Assembly: GCA_015075105.1 (NCBI GenBank)
Contig: JABTUZ010000002.1
Location: 654,001 to 718,000 of the forward strand
From: Leptospiraceae bacterium
GTDB taxonomy: Bacteria; Spirochaetota; Leptospiria; Leptospirales; Leptospiraceae
Reading direction: 5' to 3'
Length of the DNA: 64,000 bases
Below, piece by piece: positions 48,967-58,344 of this stretch. The position numbers and the translations under genes are program-made. Under the pieces are notes generated by a model that was not told the DNA's origin, made no database searches, and saw only the letters and a program-made list of their open reading frames with translations. Each line of letters begins with the position of its first letter. Positions within the stretch are counted from its first letter, which is position 1.

Positions 48967-49193
48967 TAACAGGTTACATTTTCGTAGTTTTCTGTTTCTC
49001 TTTTATAAATCTCAAGATCCAATAATTTTATAAGGCTGATGTAATCTTCCATTACCCAACTATCTACGAGTTTTCCTTTATCACGACCTTTGATCTTATC
49101 TAAATAGATGTAACCAAAAAGATCCGTGCCATAATCATAAGCTACAAATCTTCCCTGACGTTTTCCGGTGTTGTTTATCAGACGAATTTTCAT
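48966..49193 (-). CDS. Small hypothetical protein coupled to the MutS-like gene
   Basis: About 75 residues from the ATG at 49193 ([16 protein letters not shown]). The frame is open to 49235, but the extra residues lack a ribosome site. It is rich in charged and aromatic residues ([21 protein letters not shown]) with no recognised domain. The stop and the MutS-like start share one base, so the two are translationally coupled and may act together. The function is unknown. Confidence 0.6.
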   Translation of the reverse strand: MKIRLINNTGKRQGRFVAYDYGTDLFGYIYLDKIKGRDKGKLVDSWVMEDYISLIKLLDLEIYKRETENYENVTC

Positions 49194-49270
49194 ACGATTT
49201 TTATCACAGTATTTTTTAATAAAAAAAAAGTACAAGATTTTTTTTTGCTAAAGGATTTTTTTATTATAAC

Positions 49271-49282
49271 GATAGTACTATC
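49271..49282. promoter_or_regulatory. Perfect palindrome GATAGTACTATC
   Basis: A 12-bp perfect palindrome in the 159-bp region between divergent small genes, 71 bp before the ATG at 49353. It may be an operator; no known consensus is matched. Confidence 0.3.
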
Positions 49283-49352
49283 AGGGAAAGAAGAAATTCT
49301 TCAAGGATGAAGGATTTTCCCGAAAAATATAGAAAGTTGCACGGAGGCAGAA

Positions 49353-49562
49353 ATGTATTATGAGGAAATGAATCTTGAGTTGAAAAGCTCATTTTTAAAA
49401 ATACCGATAAATTCAGCAAATTTAGTAAACGAGTCCCAATTACCTTTTTTTGGTCTATATGCCAGAAACTTGTTGGACGACAAGCAAATGCAAAAACTTG
49501 AAAAAATAAGAGATAAACATCTATCGAAAAAATCACAAAAAGAGCAATTCTCTAAAGACTAA
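49353..49562 (+). CDS. Small hypothetical protein with strong ribosome site
   Basis: A 69-residue protein, MYYEEMNLELKSSFLKIPIN at the start and a Lys/Gln-rich helical end. GGAGG lies six bases before the ATG, one of the best ribosome sites in the window, so I accept it as a gene despite lacking any domain. It is soluble, with no cysteines. It ends 3 bp before the convergent lipoprotein gene. The function is unknown. Confidence 0.6.
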   Translation: MYYEEMNLELKSSFLKIPINSANLVNESQLPFFGLYARNLLDDKQMQKLEKIRDKHLSKKSQKEQFSKD

Positions 49563-49565
49563 AAG

Positions 49566-49808
49566 TTAATCTTTCTTTATTGGGTAGCATCTGGAATTTT
49601 TTTGTTTGGAGCTTTCTAAGAGCTTGTGATAGTCGAGAACTCCCTCATCAGTCACAAGCTCTCTTCGGATATAGTGAGTTCCATCTTCATAAAGATTGCT
49701 GACGGGATCGCATTCATCCAATTCTTCGTTAAGATACTTCTTGTTGCAATAGAAAAAAGATAGTGCAATTAACCCAAGAAGGCTACTTTTTATCGTTAGG
49801 TTTCTCAT
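49566..49808 (-). CDS. Small lipoprotein, function unknown
   Basis: About 80 residues from the ATG at 49808: MRNLTIKSSLLGLIALSFFYC, a signal peptide with lipobox FFYC. A short acidic mature part with two more cysteines follows (ECDPVSNLYEDGTHYIRREL). The frame continues upstream to 49901, but those residues are not signal-like and overlap the previous gene. With this start it still overlaps the end of that gene by 26 bp. It lies in the same transcript as the 305-residue periplasmic protein. Confidence 0.65.
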   Translation of the reverse strand: MRNLTIKSSLLGLIALSFFYCNKKYLNEELDECDPVSNLYEDGTHYIRRELVTDEGVLDYHKLLESSKQKNSRCYPIKKD

Positions 49809-50700
49809 CTTTAGTTTCAGTTTTATTATCGGTGGAGGTCTGAGAAGGTTTTTCATTTGTCGGATTTTTCCCCGATTGATCTTTTGCTTTTGTTTCTCCA
49901 TAACGAAGAGATATCATTTTTTTAACTTCTTCTCTGTCTTTTTCACGAGCTTTTTCTCTATTGACAGAAATAGATTCCAATGAATCGTCATAGTCTTTAA
50001 TATATTCGGCAGGAATGTAATCGTCATCAATTAAAAGATTTTTTTCTAATCTTTCTTTTGCAGTGAGGTACCGATTTTTATCTTTATTGATAGTGTAGTA
50101 TATCATCAAGAATTGAAAAATAGAATTACGATAAACAGAAATACTGTCGCAAGGGTTATAGTTGAGAAGGTCTTCAGCAATTCCTCCGGTTTGGAGGGCA
50201 TTGTTCATGTGGGTTTCTAAAACAGAACTTAAATTTGCAGAGCTTCCTGCTTCAGGATTGATTTTTCTCTCAATAGCTAATTTAGAAGCATCTTTGGCAA
50301 GTTTGGAATATGTAGATTTGTATTTTTCTGAAGTAGATTTGCACTCTTCTTTAATTTCTTTTGCATTCTGTTCAAACTTTTTTCTTGCAGCAAGAAATTG
50401 TCGTTCCTGAAACGAAGAAGAGGCATCGACATACCCTACCATTAATTTATTAAACTTATCTGTAGTACCATGATTCATCATAGATATTTTGAGTTTACTG
50501 AGATTTCTATAGTTGGATTGCTTAAATCCTTCGCTGACATCATAAGGATTAATTGTCACGTCTCCAGATTCATGCTTCATCGGCTTGGAGTCAGCACTGT
50601 TTACCTTGGTTTCCTCTTTTTTTTCATTGGAAGAGTCCGGTTTGTCCTGTGCAAATATCATAAAAGGTAAAATCAATATTAGGATTGCAAAATTTCTCAT
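49783..50700 (-). CDS. Exported hypothetical protein with charged tail
   Basis: A 305-residue protein with a signal peptide ending MIFAQ. A Lys/Glu/Ser-rich stretch follows, then a helical middle (about 60-240) and a Lys/Asp/Thr-rich disordered C-terminus. The middle has TPR-like spacing (QFLMIYYTINKDKNRYLTAK), but no clear repeat could be fixed. The tail overlaps the following lipoprotein gene. It is probably periplasmic. No family is recognised. Confidence 0.65.
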   Translation of the reverse strand: MRNFAILILILPFMIFAQDKPDSSNEKKEETKVNSADSKPMKHESGDVTINPYDVSEGFKQSNYRNLSKLKISMMNHGTTDKFNKLMVGYVDASSSFQERQFLAARKKFEQNAKEIKEECKSTSEKYKSTYSKLAKDASKLAIERKINPEAGSSANLSSVLETHMNNALQTGGIAEDLLNYNPCDSISVYRNSIFQFLMIYYTINKDKNRYLTAKERLEKNLLIDDDYIPAEYIKDYDDSLESISVNREKAREKDREEVKKMISLRYGETKAKDQSGKNPTNEKPSQTSTDNKTETKDEKPNDKK

Positions 50701-50748
50701 AGTATTTGTACTAAATTCGATTTATTTATTTGAGTAAAGGAATTTTTT

Positions 50749-51303
50749 TTGTTAATACTAAAATCCGGATCACCCAGAAGAATTTCAATTTTTCGGGATA
50801 TTGGTTTACGTTTTCAAGTTTCGCCTTCCTCAATAGATGAATCTGTTTTGCCTGAAGAAGATTGTATGGAATATCTGAAAAGAATTACAATCGCAAAATT
50901 AGAATCAATAAATGCGACATATTCCCAAACTCTTGTCTCTTCAGATACAATTGTAGTTTGGGAAAATAAGATTTTCCCTAAGCCATTAAATTTTCAAACT
51001 GCTAAAAATACCCTAATGGAACTAAATGGGAAAACTCATCAAGTATATTCCGGGCTGGGTATTTTTAAACAAGGAAATCTTTATTTTGATTTGGACAAAA
51101 CATTTGTAGAATTGAAGAAATGGTCGATTGAAGAAATTGAAAACTATATTAAAGTCACTAATCCTTTAGATAAAGCCGGCTCTTACGGGATTCAAGATAA
51201 GTGCAGTCCTGTTTTAAGCTTTCAAGGCTCTTTTTCTAATGTTTTAGGCTTTCCGTTTAGAACTTTTTTAAAATACCACTCTCTTTGGTCAGAATTTCTT
51301 TAA
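50749..51303 (+). CDS. maf: Maf-like nucleoside triphosphate pyrophosphatase
   Basis: House-cleaning enzyme that hydrolyses non-standard or excess nucleoside triphosphates. The 184-residue protein has the Maf signature SGSPRRISIFRDIGL, the SSDTIVVWENKIFPKPLN loop with catalytic Asp/Lys region, and KAGSYGIQDK near the end. The usual SASPRR is SGSPRR here. The start is TTG at 50749 with AAAGGA about seven bases upstream; no ATG lies in a suitable place. Which nucleotide it prefers (YhdE or YceF type) is not clear. Confidence 0.92.
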   Translation: MLILKSGSPRRISIFRDIGLRFQVSPSSIDESVLPEEDCMEYLKRITIAKLESINATYSQTLVSSDTIVVWENKIFPKPLNFQTAKNTLMELNGKTHQVYSGLGIFKQGNLYFDLDKTFVELKKWSIEEIENYIKVTNPLDKAGSYGIQDKCSPVLSFQGSFSNVLGFPFRTFLKYHSLWSEFL

Positions 51304-51362
51304 CCCCTACTTCGTAGTAGTTGTCTTAAAGACATAATCCCCAGATATCGAATCTTTTAGAT

Positions 51363-51510
51363 TGGAGTTCCCACATTATTGCGGAAAAAGTGTAGAATTT
51401 GTATTAATAGCGAAACCTACCGAAATAGATGGAGTTCCCACATTATTGCGGAAAAAGTGTAGAATTTGTATTAATAGCGAAATCTGCCAAAATAGGTGGA
51501 GTCCCACATA
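51363..51510. repeat. 67-bp-period tandem repeat, two full units and a partial
   Basis: Units at 51363-51429 and 51430-51496 differ at only a few bases. A third begins at 51497 (TGGAGTCCCACA) and breaks off. Each begins TGGAGTTCCCACATTATTGC. The array lies between maf and gltX, which are convergent. The same unit length and start recur at 62617-62981. Confidence 0.85.
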
Positions 51511-51532
51511 AAAAAGCACTACTTTGGGCATA

Positions 51533-53083
51533 TTATAGCTGAATGGATAGCTCTTTACAGATAGATTCAATTCTTTGTAAAATTTTGTCTACGCCCAAAA
51601 GAGAGAAAAGAACAGGTAACTCTAACCCTTGAAGTTTACCGGTTGTGCACCCACGAATCGGCATAAACAAAAGTTTTCCTTTCTCTCCTGAAATTTTTCC
51701 GGTTTCTGCCATTAGCTCTTTATAGTCTTCGACAGTAGTAGGTTTGTTTTTTTTAAGAAGTAGATAAAACTCTTTTATAACTTTTACTCCATTCCCTTCT
51801 AAAATCATTTTTTTAGTTTCTTCGTCTTTGGTTGATATTGAATTATTAAAAAATTCAGAAATATAGGGAGGAGCATCAGACAACCTGTCAAGATAGACTC
51901 GAATAGATTCCAATATTGATTTTAATGTTTCGTTATTTGCATTTTTGATTTCGTTTGGAATTGTATTGTCGCTCTGAATATACGGCAATACCATTTCTGA
52001 TATAAATTTAATTTTTGAATCTCTGATAAATTTGTTGGATAGCCAATTCAGTTTTGATTTTGGATTTAAATACTCAGCAAGCTCAGAGGTAGCAAGCGAA
52101 TTAAAATCTTTCTGATCTTTGTCGTCTGATTTTTTAAAAACATCAAACATAGAAGGGGATTTGGAGCACCTATTTACATCAAAGATTTTTTCTAATTTTT
52201 CCCTTTCAATATATTCCTGTCCATCCTCAGAAGTCCAGCCGAGTAAAGACATATAATTTACAAAGCAGTCTGGAAGATAGCCCAAATCTCTAAAAGCTAA
52301 AATGGAAGTAGCACCTGCTCTTTTAGAAAGTTTTTTTCCGTCTGAGCCTACGATTTCAGAAACATGAGCATACTCAGGAATATCCATTCCAAGTGCTTCA
52401 TGGATTAAGACTTGTCTTGGAGTATTTGACAGATGACCAACACCTCGAATAACATGTGAAATTTTCATCAAGTAGTCATCAATCACCACTGCATAATTGT
52501 ACGAAGGAAAATCGTCAGACTTTACAATGATAAAGTCTCCTATTAATTTTGTGTCAAATTTTACTTTTCCTTGAATAAGATCGCCTACTATTAAAGTTTT
52601 TGCAATAGTACGAAATCGAATCGAATAAGGAACTTCGTTATCAAGTTTTGTTTGAATTTCTGACTCAGTCATTCCAGAGCAAAGTCCATCATAAATATTT
52701 GGGACTCCCATTGCCTCGGAATGTTTCTTTTTTGCTTCTAATTCTTCTGTAGTACAAAAACATCTATAGGCTTTATTTTCAGTTAGTAACTTTTCAGTAT
52801 ATTTTTTATAGATAGAAATTCTTTCTGATTGTTTATAAGGTCCGTAAGGCCCGCCTACTTCCGGTCCTTCATCCCATTTTAGTCCAAGCCATTTCATAGA
52901 TTCTACAATTGAGTCAAAAGAAGTTTGTGTGGATCGGTCTTGATCTGTGTCTTCGATCCTTAAAATAAATTTTCCACCATTAGACTTTGCGTACAAATAA
53001 TTAAAAAGAGCTGTTCTCGCCCCTCCCACATGCAAAAATCCACTTGGTGAAGGAGCAAACCTTGTTCTAACTTCTTTACTCAT
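51533..53083 (-). CDS. gltX: Glutamyl-tRNA synthetase
   Basis: Class I aminoacyl-tRNA synthetase. The 516-residue protein has the HIGH-type motif [19 protein letters not shown] near residue 12, [13 protein letters not shown], the KMSKS-type motif [11 protein letters not shown], and an anticodon-binding C-terminal domain. AGAGGA lies a few bases before the ATG. Length is normal for bacterial GltX. Whether it also charges tRNA-Gln cannot be told from this window. Confidence 0.97.
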   Translation of the reverse strand: MSKEVRTRFAPSPSGFLHVGGARTALFNYLYAKSNGGKFILRIEDTDQDRSTQTSFDSIVESMKWLGLKWDEGPEVGGPYGPYKQSERISIYKKYTEKLLTENKAYRCFCTTEELEAKKKHSEAMGVPNIYDGLCSGMTESEIQTKLDNEVPYSIRFRTIAKTLIVGDLIQGKVKFDTKLIGDFIIVKSDDFPSYNYAVVIDDYLMKISHVIRGVGHLSNTPRQVLIHEALGMDIPEYAHVSEIVGSDGKKLSKRAGATSILAFRDLGYLPDCFVNYMSLLGWTSEDGQEYIEREKLEKIFDVNRCSKSPSMFDVFKKSDDKDQKDFNSLATSELAEYLNPKSKLNWLSNKFIRDSKIKFISEMVLPYIQSDNTIPNEIKNANNETLKSILESIRVYLDRLSDAPPYISEFFNNSISTKDEETKKMILEGNGVKVIKEFYLLLKKNKPTTVEDYKELMAETGKISGEKGKLLFMPIRGCTTGKLQGLELPVLFSLLGVDKILQRIESICKELSIQL

Positions 53084-53137
53084 AAATCCTCTAAACTTTT
53101 TTTAATTTGTGGCATTACAATACGAATTTTTCATAAG

Positions 53138-54061
53138 CTATTCTAAATAATTTTTAATTAGAAAAAACGGATAATAATTTTTAAATGATTCTCTTTGAAT
53201 TGTATATTCATCGGAATGACGAAATACATCATGTTTAGAATCTATTTTTTTCAGAATTTCTTCTTTACTTAACGGAGAATAAAAATAATATATGTGTCCA
53301 TCTAAAAAAAGAGTACATCCGGAAATATAATTGTCGTCGTTCGGTAATGGCTTGTACTTAAAGTCAGAGTAAGAAGAAATTTTTGAATATTCAATTATAT
53401 TTTTATTGGGAGAGAATTCCGTATAAGCATAATCAGTAGAAGTTCCACCTTGAGAATTTTTCCAAACCATTAGATCTCCATTTTTTCTAGTGATAAATTC
53501 TAATCCTTTCCACAAAGTTCCGTCTTTTAATTTCAGGTAAAACATTGTTTCTTTGTAATGAATAGGGGTTTCTTTTTTTTGAGAAAAATTTTGGATTACA
53601 AGTTGTAAGTCATCTCCTTCGTATTCGCGAATATTGTATGTATCGTAATCTACTTGTATTCCTGACGGGTTTCTTTTTTCTTCCCCTTTCCCAGATCGAA
53701 TGATTTCCGTAACTTTATATTTTCTGGGAGCATTTTTTGGAAAACTGGATTCAACTGATTTTAGAAACTTATCTGAATATGAAAAAATAGAAACTTCAAT
53801 TTCTTTAACTTGAATTTTATTATTTTCAAAGGAGAAAAGTAAAAATTTTACGAACCCGGATTCATTCTCCCATTCTTGGCGATAGGGGCTGTCCTTTTTA
53901 AATTTTGTATCAAAGTACCCGGAAAAATTTTTAAATCCTGACTTAGTAAAATAAACTTGGTTTCCATCGGGGAAAAGGTTTTTAACAGAAGATGTATCTT
54001 TTTCTGTTTCGGATATACAGGAAAAAGAAAATAGAGCGATAATGAGAATATATATTTTCAT
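53138..54061 (-). CDS. Lipoprotein, function unknown
   Basis: A 307-residue protein with a signal peptide and lipobox SFSC (Cys15). The mature part is rich in beta strands and charged or aromatic residues, with no recognised domain. Its ATG overlaps the stop of the AsmA-like gene (ATGA), so the two are translationally coupled. gltX follows 54 bp later. A role in the cell envelope is inferred only from the lipid anchor and the neighbour. Confidence 0.68.
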   Translation of the reverse strand: MKIYILIIALFSFSCISETEKDTSSVKNLFPDGNQVYFTKSGFKNFSGYFDTKFKKDSPYRQEWENESGFVKFLLFSFENNKIQVKEIEVSIFSYSDKFLKSVESSFPKNAPRKYKVTEIIRSGKGEEKRNPSGIQVDYDTYNIREYEGDDLQLVIQNFSQKKETPIHYKETMFYLKLKDGTLWKGLEFITRKNGDLMVWKNSQGGTSTDYAYTEFSPNKNIIEYSKISSYSDFKYKPLPNDDNYISGCTLFLDGHIYYFYSPLSKEEILKKIDSKHDVFRHSDEYTIQRESFKNYYPFFLIKNYLE

Positions 54062-55047
54062 ATATTTTTATCTTTTCTCAATCGAAACATTTCAAAGATC
54101 CCACGAGTTACTTTTGTAATAGCAAAGTTTATCACTCCACGAACAAGAACTCCTTTTAATATTTGACTAATCAATTTACGGAATGCCATGTCATAAGGCA
54201 GTGCGTATTCATTCCATGCAACATTAAATTGAAAAGGAAAATTTCCTTGTTCATTGATTGGTGAGTTGGCATCGGTTAGCTCTTTTGGAATTCTTGCAAG
54301 CTCACCGGACACTAACATGGAATCTCTACTTTCATGGAAAAATTCTGCTTTTAAATCTACCTTTTTTTCTAGCAATTTTATGGGAATTATTTTTAAGCCG
54401 GACAATTCTCCCCAAGTGATTCCCGAAAGAGAAATTCTTCCAGTTTTTTTTAAAAATAATTCTGTTCTCAATTCTCCCGATGCAATTTTACAATACCCGC
54501 TTTTGGATTGAAACAGCAAATCAATCGGTGTACCTGCATCCATATTCAAACCATTTATCTGTATATCAGAAAGATTTAATTTGTAATGAGGGGTCATTGT
54601 CTGGTCTTCTATGAAAATTTCTGAATTTTCTAAGATAGAATTTTGAATCTTAACGTACCCTCTTTTTGGAAGGTATCGAATTTTTTTATAAGAAGACACT
54701 CTGTTCAGGTATCTCATTTTAAATCCGGACATAATAACAGAATTCAAGTGTAATCGACCAATGAATAGATAAAGAGGGTTTATCCAACCAGATAATTTTT
54801 TTCCTTCGATATGAACAAGGTCAGACATATTGTAACCGGTAAACTCTAAGCGTATGTCTTTTGCAGAAAAATAAAAAAACGGCAATACAAATCCGGTGGA
54901 CTTCCATTGAAAGTGGATATATCGAAAAAAAAGCATATTTAAAATTTTCTGGAGAATAGGACCCGAAAGCAAAATTTGAACTACGATAAAAATGATCAGA
55001 CTTATAATTATAGGAGTAGTCACGGTAATATGTTTGTCCAAGTACAA
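54058..55047 (-). CDS. AsmA-like membrane-anchored protein
   Basis: A 329-residue protein with one N-terminal membrane helix (about 10-30) and a periplasmic beta-rich body. Segments such as FSAKDIRLEFTGYNMSDLVHI and LNLSDIQINGLNMDAGT resemble the repeating groove-forming strands of AsmA-like proteins. The resemblance is by pattern only. The frame starts with TTG at 55047; the start is uncertain because TTG also occurs two codons later. AsmA-family proteins help move lipids to the outer membrane, which would fit the coupled lipoprotein (inference). Confidence 0.58.
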   Translation of the reverse strand: MYLDKHITVTTPIIISLIIFIVVQILLSGPILQKILNMLFFRYIHFQWKSTGFVLPFFYFSAKDIRLEFTGYNMSDLVHIEGKKLSGWINPLYLFIGRLHLNSVIMSGFKMRYLNRVSSYKKIRYLPKRGYVKIQNSILENSEIFIEDQTMTPHYKLNLSDIQINGLNMDAGTPIDLLFQSKSGYCKIASGELRTELFLKKTGRISLSGITWGELSGLKIIPIKLLEKKVDLKAEFFHESRDSMLVSGELARIPKELTDANSPINEQGNFPFQFNVAWNEYALPYDMAFRKLISQILKGVLVRGVINFAITKVTRGIFEMFRLRKDKNI

Positions 55048-55298
55048 TCTCTATTTTTGGAAACTATATTGCAGGATATATTTCTTTTCCGGCAAGACTA
55101 CCTGAATTTTATTTTATTTTGGAAAAAATTTCAGATAAATTGCAATGAAAGCGGGCAGAGAGGGTATAAACTCTGTCGGTATTTCCCTTGGTTTTTATGG
55201 GATACTATTCCAATAGAAAATTTTCTTATAGTATAGAATGATTTCTTTTTTCCGAATAGAAAAAAATTACAAAGATATTTTTAGTGTATTTATACTCT

Positions 55299-57308
55299 AT
55301 GAAACAAAAGTTTTTAGTGACTACCGCCCTTCCTTATGCCAATGGTCCAATCCATTTAGGACATTTATTAGAAGGTATTCAAGCCGATATATGGGTCAGG
55401 TTTCAAAAATCTATTCTGAACGAGTGCTATTTTTTTTGTGCAGACGATACTCATGGAACTCCTGTGATGATTGCAGCAAAAAAAGAAGGAATCTCTCCAG
55501 AAGAATTAGTCAATCGAATTCAAAGCGAACACTACAGGGACTTAACCGGGTTTCTTATTGAGTACAATAATTACTACTCTACCAATTCTCTTGAAAATAA
55601 GTTTTATTCTGAGGATATTTACAATAAACTAAAAGCAAAGGGGCATATCGCAAAAAAGGATATAGAGCAAAGCTATTGCAAAAAAGACCAAATGTTTTTG
55701 CCCGATAGGTTTATTCGAGGAACTTGTCCGAAGTGCAAATCAATTGATCAGTACGGAGACGGATGCGAGGTTTGTGGGTCAAACTATTCACCTAAAGATT
55801 TACTCGATTCAAAATGTGCGATATGCGGAACTCCACCGATATTAAAACATTCAACTCATTTATTTTTTAAACTTCCAGAGTTGCAAGATAAACTTTTTGA
55901 ATGGATTAATAATCCTGACCATGTTCACGAAGGAGTGAAAAATAAACTTTTAGAGTGGTTTCACCAAGGACTTCAAGAGTGGGATATTTCCCGCGATGGA
56001 CCTTATTTTGGATTTGAAATTCCCGGAGAGAAAGACAAATATTTTTATGTTTGGATGGATGCGCCTATCGGTTATATGGCATCGTCCGGAAATTTTTTTG
56101 CAAAGGATATGAAAAAGTTTGATGAATTCTGGAAAACCGGTGAAGGGAAAATTATTCATTTTGTAGGAAAGGATATTTTGTATTTTCACGCACTTTTTTG
56201 GCCTGCTATGCTAATGGGTGCAGATTACAAAACACCGAGCACAGTAAACGTTCACGGTTTTTTAACCGTAAATGGAGAGAAGATGTCTAAGTCGAGAGGT
56301 ACTTTTATCAAAGCGAGTACCTACCTAAAATATCTTAGCCCGGAACACCTTCGATTTTATCTTGCCGGAAAGCTTTCTAATGGTTTGGAAGATTTGGACT
56401 TGAGTTTTGATGACTTTGTATTAAAAGTCAATTCAGACCTTGTAGGAAATTTTATCAATATACTTTCTAGAGTAGGGACTACAATACTCGATAAATTAGA
56501 TAGAAGGGTTGGGAAAATTTCTGAAGAAGGTTATTCTTTATTGAAAGAAATCCAATCCAAAGAAAGCGAAATTCGAAGTGCCTATTCAGATAAAAATTAT
56601 TCAAAGGTTATGAAAGAAATCGCAAAAGCGGGAGATATTGTAAATAAATATATTAACGACAAAACTCCTTGGAATCTTATTAAAACGGATATCGAGAAAA
56701 CGAGAGAGGTGGTAACTAACGCATTAAATTGTGCGAAGGTAATTGCAATCTTTTTGTATCCTGTTTTACCTCATATATCAAAAAAGGTTTTTTCTTTTCT
56801 AAATGAAAATGCAGAAATTTCTTTTTCAGAGATTCATAGCGTAGTCGAAAACAGAATTATTTCAAAATACGAAATTTTAACCAATAGGGTGGACGAAAAA
56901 GCGATACAAGCCATGATAGAAGAAAGTAAACAAACTACTCAAACTACATCAACTAAAACAGAAAAACCAGAAACCGGTATAGGTCTAATAGGAATTAACG
57001 ATTTATCAAAAGTAGAATTAAGAGTCGGACAAATCAAAGAAGCAAATCACGTTGAAGGTGCAGACAAACTAATCAATGTAAAGGTTGATCTTGGAGAAAA
57101 GGGGATAAAAAATATTTTTGCCGGAATCAAATCTTCTTATAAACCGGAAGATCTGATCGGATTAAAAGTCGTTGTTGTTGCAAACCTTGAGCCAAGAAAA
57201 ATGAAATTTGGAGTTTCTGAAGCGATGCTATTGGCTTCTGGAAAAGATGAATCCTTGTCCCTTTTTGTTCCGCATCGAGAAGCCAATCCGGGGGATTTGT
57301 TGAAATAG
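55299..57308 (+). CDS. metG: Methionyl-tRNA synthetase with C-terminal tRNA-binding domain
   Basis: Class I synthetase of 669 residues. It has PYANGPIHLGHLLEGIQAD (HIGH motif), a four-cysteine zinc knuckle set (CPKCKS, CEVCGS, CAICG), KMSKSRGTF, the anticodon domain, and a fused EMAP/Trbp111-type domain (about 565-669, starting near NDLSKVELRVGQI). The frame extends to a GTG at 55284; the ATG at 55299 gives MKQKFLVTTALPYAN, the usual start. It is convergent with rsgA. Confidence 0.97.
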   Translation: MKQKFLVTTALPYANGPIHLGHLLEGIQADIWVRFQKSILNECYFFCADDTHGTPVMIAAKKEGISPEELVNRIQSEHYRDLTGFLIEYNNYYSTNSLENKFYSEDIYNKLKAKGHIAKKDIEQSYCKKDQMFLPDRFIRGTCPKCKSIDQYGDGCEVCGSNYSPKDLLDSKCAICGTPPILKHSTHLFFKLPELQDKLFEWINNPDHVHEGVKNKLLEWFHQGLQEWDISRDGPYFGFEIPGEKDKYFYVWMDAPIGYMASSGNFFAKDMKKFDEFWKTGEGKIIHFVGKDILYFHALFWPAMLMGADYKTPSTVNVHGFLTVNGEKMSKSRGTFIKASTYLKYLSPEHLRFYLAGKLSNGLEDLDLSFDDFVLKVNSDLVGNFINILSRVGTTILDKLDRRVGKISEEGYSLLKEIQSKESEIRSAYSDKNYSKVMKEIAKAGDIVNKYINDKTPWNLIKTDIEKTREVVTNALNCAKVIAIFLYPVLPHISKKVFSFLNENAEISFSEIHSVVENRIISKYEILTNRVDEKAIQAMIEESKQTTQTTSTKTEKPETGIGLIGINDLSKVELRVGQIKEANHVEGADKLINVKVDLGEKGIKNIFAGIKSSYKPEDLIGLKVVVVANLEPRKMKFGVSEAMLLASGKDESLSLFVPHREANPGDLLK

Positions 57309-57310
57309 GC

Positions 57311-57338
57311 TATAGCGTCTAACGTATAGTTTTATTGT
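57311..57338 (+). terminator. Possible terminator between metG and rsgA
   Basis: CTATAGCGT and ACGTATAG form an 8-bp stem with one bulge, followed by TTTTATTG. It lies just after the metG stop and may serve the + strand. Confidence 0.4.
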
Positions 57339-57343
57339 TTGTG

Positions 57344-58315
57344 TTATCTTTTACGTAATCGTTCTTTCTTTTTTCCTTTGTTAAAGCTGTCTTGTTTGTA
57401 TTGGGATGAACTTTCGATAGAAAGGCTTTCTAAGATAGATTCCAAACTTTTTTTTCTATTTTCGGAGAAACTATCACTTTCAAAAAATTTCATTATTTTA
57501 CATTCACCTTTTAAAGTGCAACAGTTTATTTCTTCGCAAGAATCCATAAAATTCTTTGCCCCGGGGAAATTTTGAATTACATCTTTTTCGTCTAAATGCA
57601 ATAGTCCCCATTCTTTTACACCCGGCGAATCAATAAGAAATGTATTGAACGACAAAGGAACTAAATTAGAATTTGTAGTAGTGTGTCGTCCCTTTCCAGT
57701 GCTCGAACTGATCTCCGCAGTGATTTGAAAATTGTTGTCTAAAAATTTATTTAAGATCGTGGATTTCCCTACACCTGAATTACCCACTAAGAATGTAACT
57801 TTCCCTTCCAATACTTTTCGGAAATTTTCCAAAGAAGAAATATTAAACACTGATACAGCCATTGTGTCTATACCAGAATTTTTATAAATAGAAAGAATTT
57901 TTTTATAATCGTTTTCAGAAACTAAGTCAGACTTAGTGAATACTATTGTTGCAGGAATGCCGGCCTTCCCTGAGGCGATCAAGGCTCTGTCTATAAATCC
58001 TTCTTTTGTCTCCGGGTCTTTTAGGGATGCAAAAATAGCTACTTGATCTACGTTGGAGCACAGAACATGAGAGTCGTTTAAACCACTCTTTCGTATTAGA
58101 AAGTTTTTTCTTTCTTCTAATTTATCTATGACCCATTCATCCCCGGATGATGGTATTGCTAAAATTTTGTCCCCAACCACAAAAGGGTGTCTTTCTTTGG
58201 AATTTTCAAGACGAAATTTTCCTCTAAGAACAGCTCTTTTTTTGCCGAGTGTTGGAGAATAAATTTCATAATAAGCTCCATAAATTTTAGAAATCAAAAA
58301 TTTTTCTTTGACCAT
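57344..58315 (-). CDS. rsgA: Ribosome small-subunit biogenesis GTPase RsgA
   Basis: Circularly permuted GTPase that matures the 30S subunit. The 323-residue protein has an OB-fold N-terminus, TKSD (127-130), GNSGVGKST (178-186) and DSPGVKEWGL (229-238), then a zinc-knuckle region with Cys260, Cys265, Cys266 and Cys272. The family usually has Cys-x4-Cys-x-His-x5-Cys; here no His lies at the expected place, and the adjacent Cys266 may replace it. It is divergent from the sensor kinase gene, with 29 bp between start codons. Confidence 0.94.
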   Translation of the reverse strand: MVKEKFLISKIYGAYYEIYSPTLGKKRAVLRGKFRLENSKERHPFVVGDKILAIPSSGDEWVIDKLEERKNFLIRKSGLNDSHVLCSNVDQVAIFASLKDPETKEGFIDRALIASGKAGIPATIVFTKSDLVSENDYKKILSIYKNSGIDTMAVSVFNISSLENFRKVLEGKVTFLVGNSGVGKSTILNKFLDNNFQITAEISSSTGKGRHTTTNSNLVPLSFNTFLIDSPGVKEWGLLHLDEKDVIQNFPGAKNFMDSCEEINCCTLKGECKIMKFFESDSFSENRKKSLESILESLSIESSSQYKQDSFNKGKKKERLRKR

Positions 58316-58344
58316 TTTTTCTATTTGTCGTAACTTATCCCAGA

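Noticed and set aside
57309-57343. tRNA gene between metG and rsgA
   Set aside because: The gap is too short and lacks a cloverleaf or T-loop sequence.
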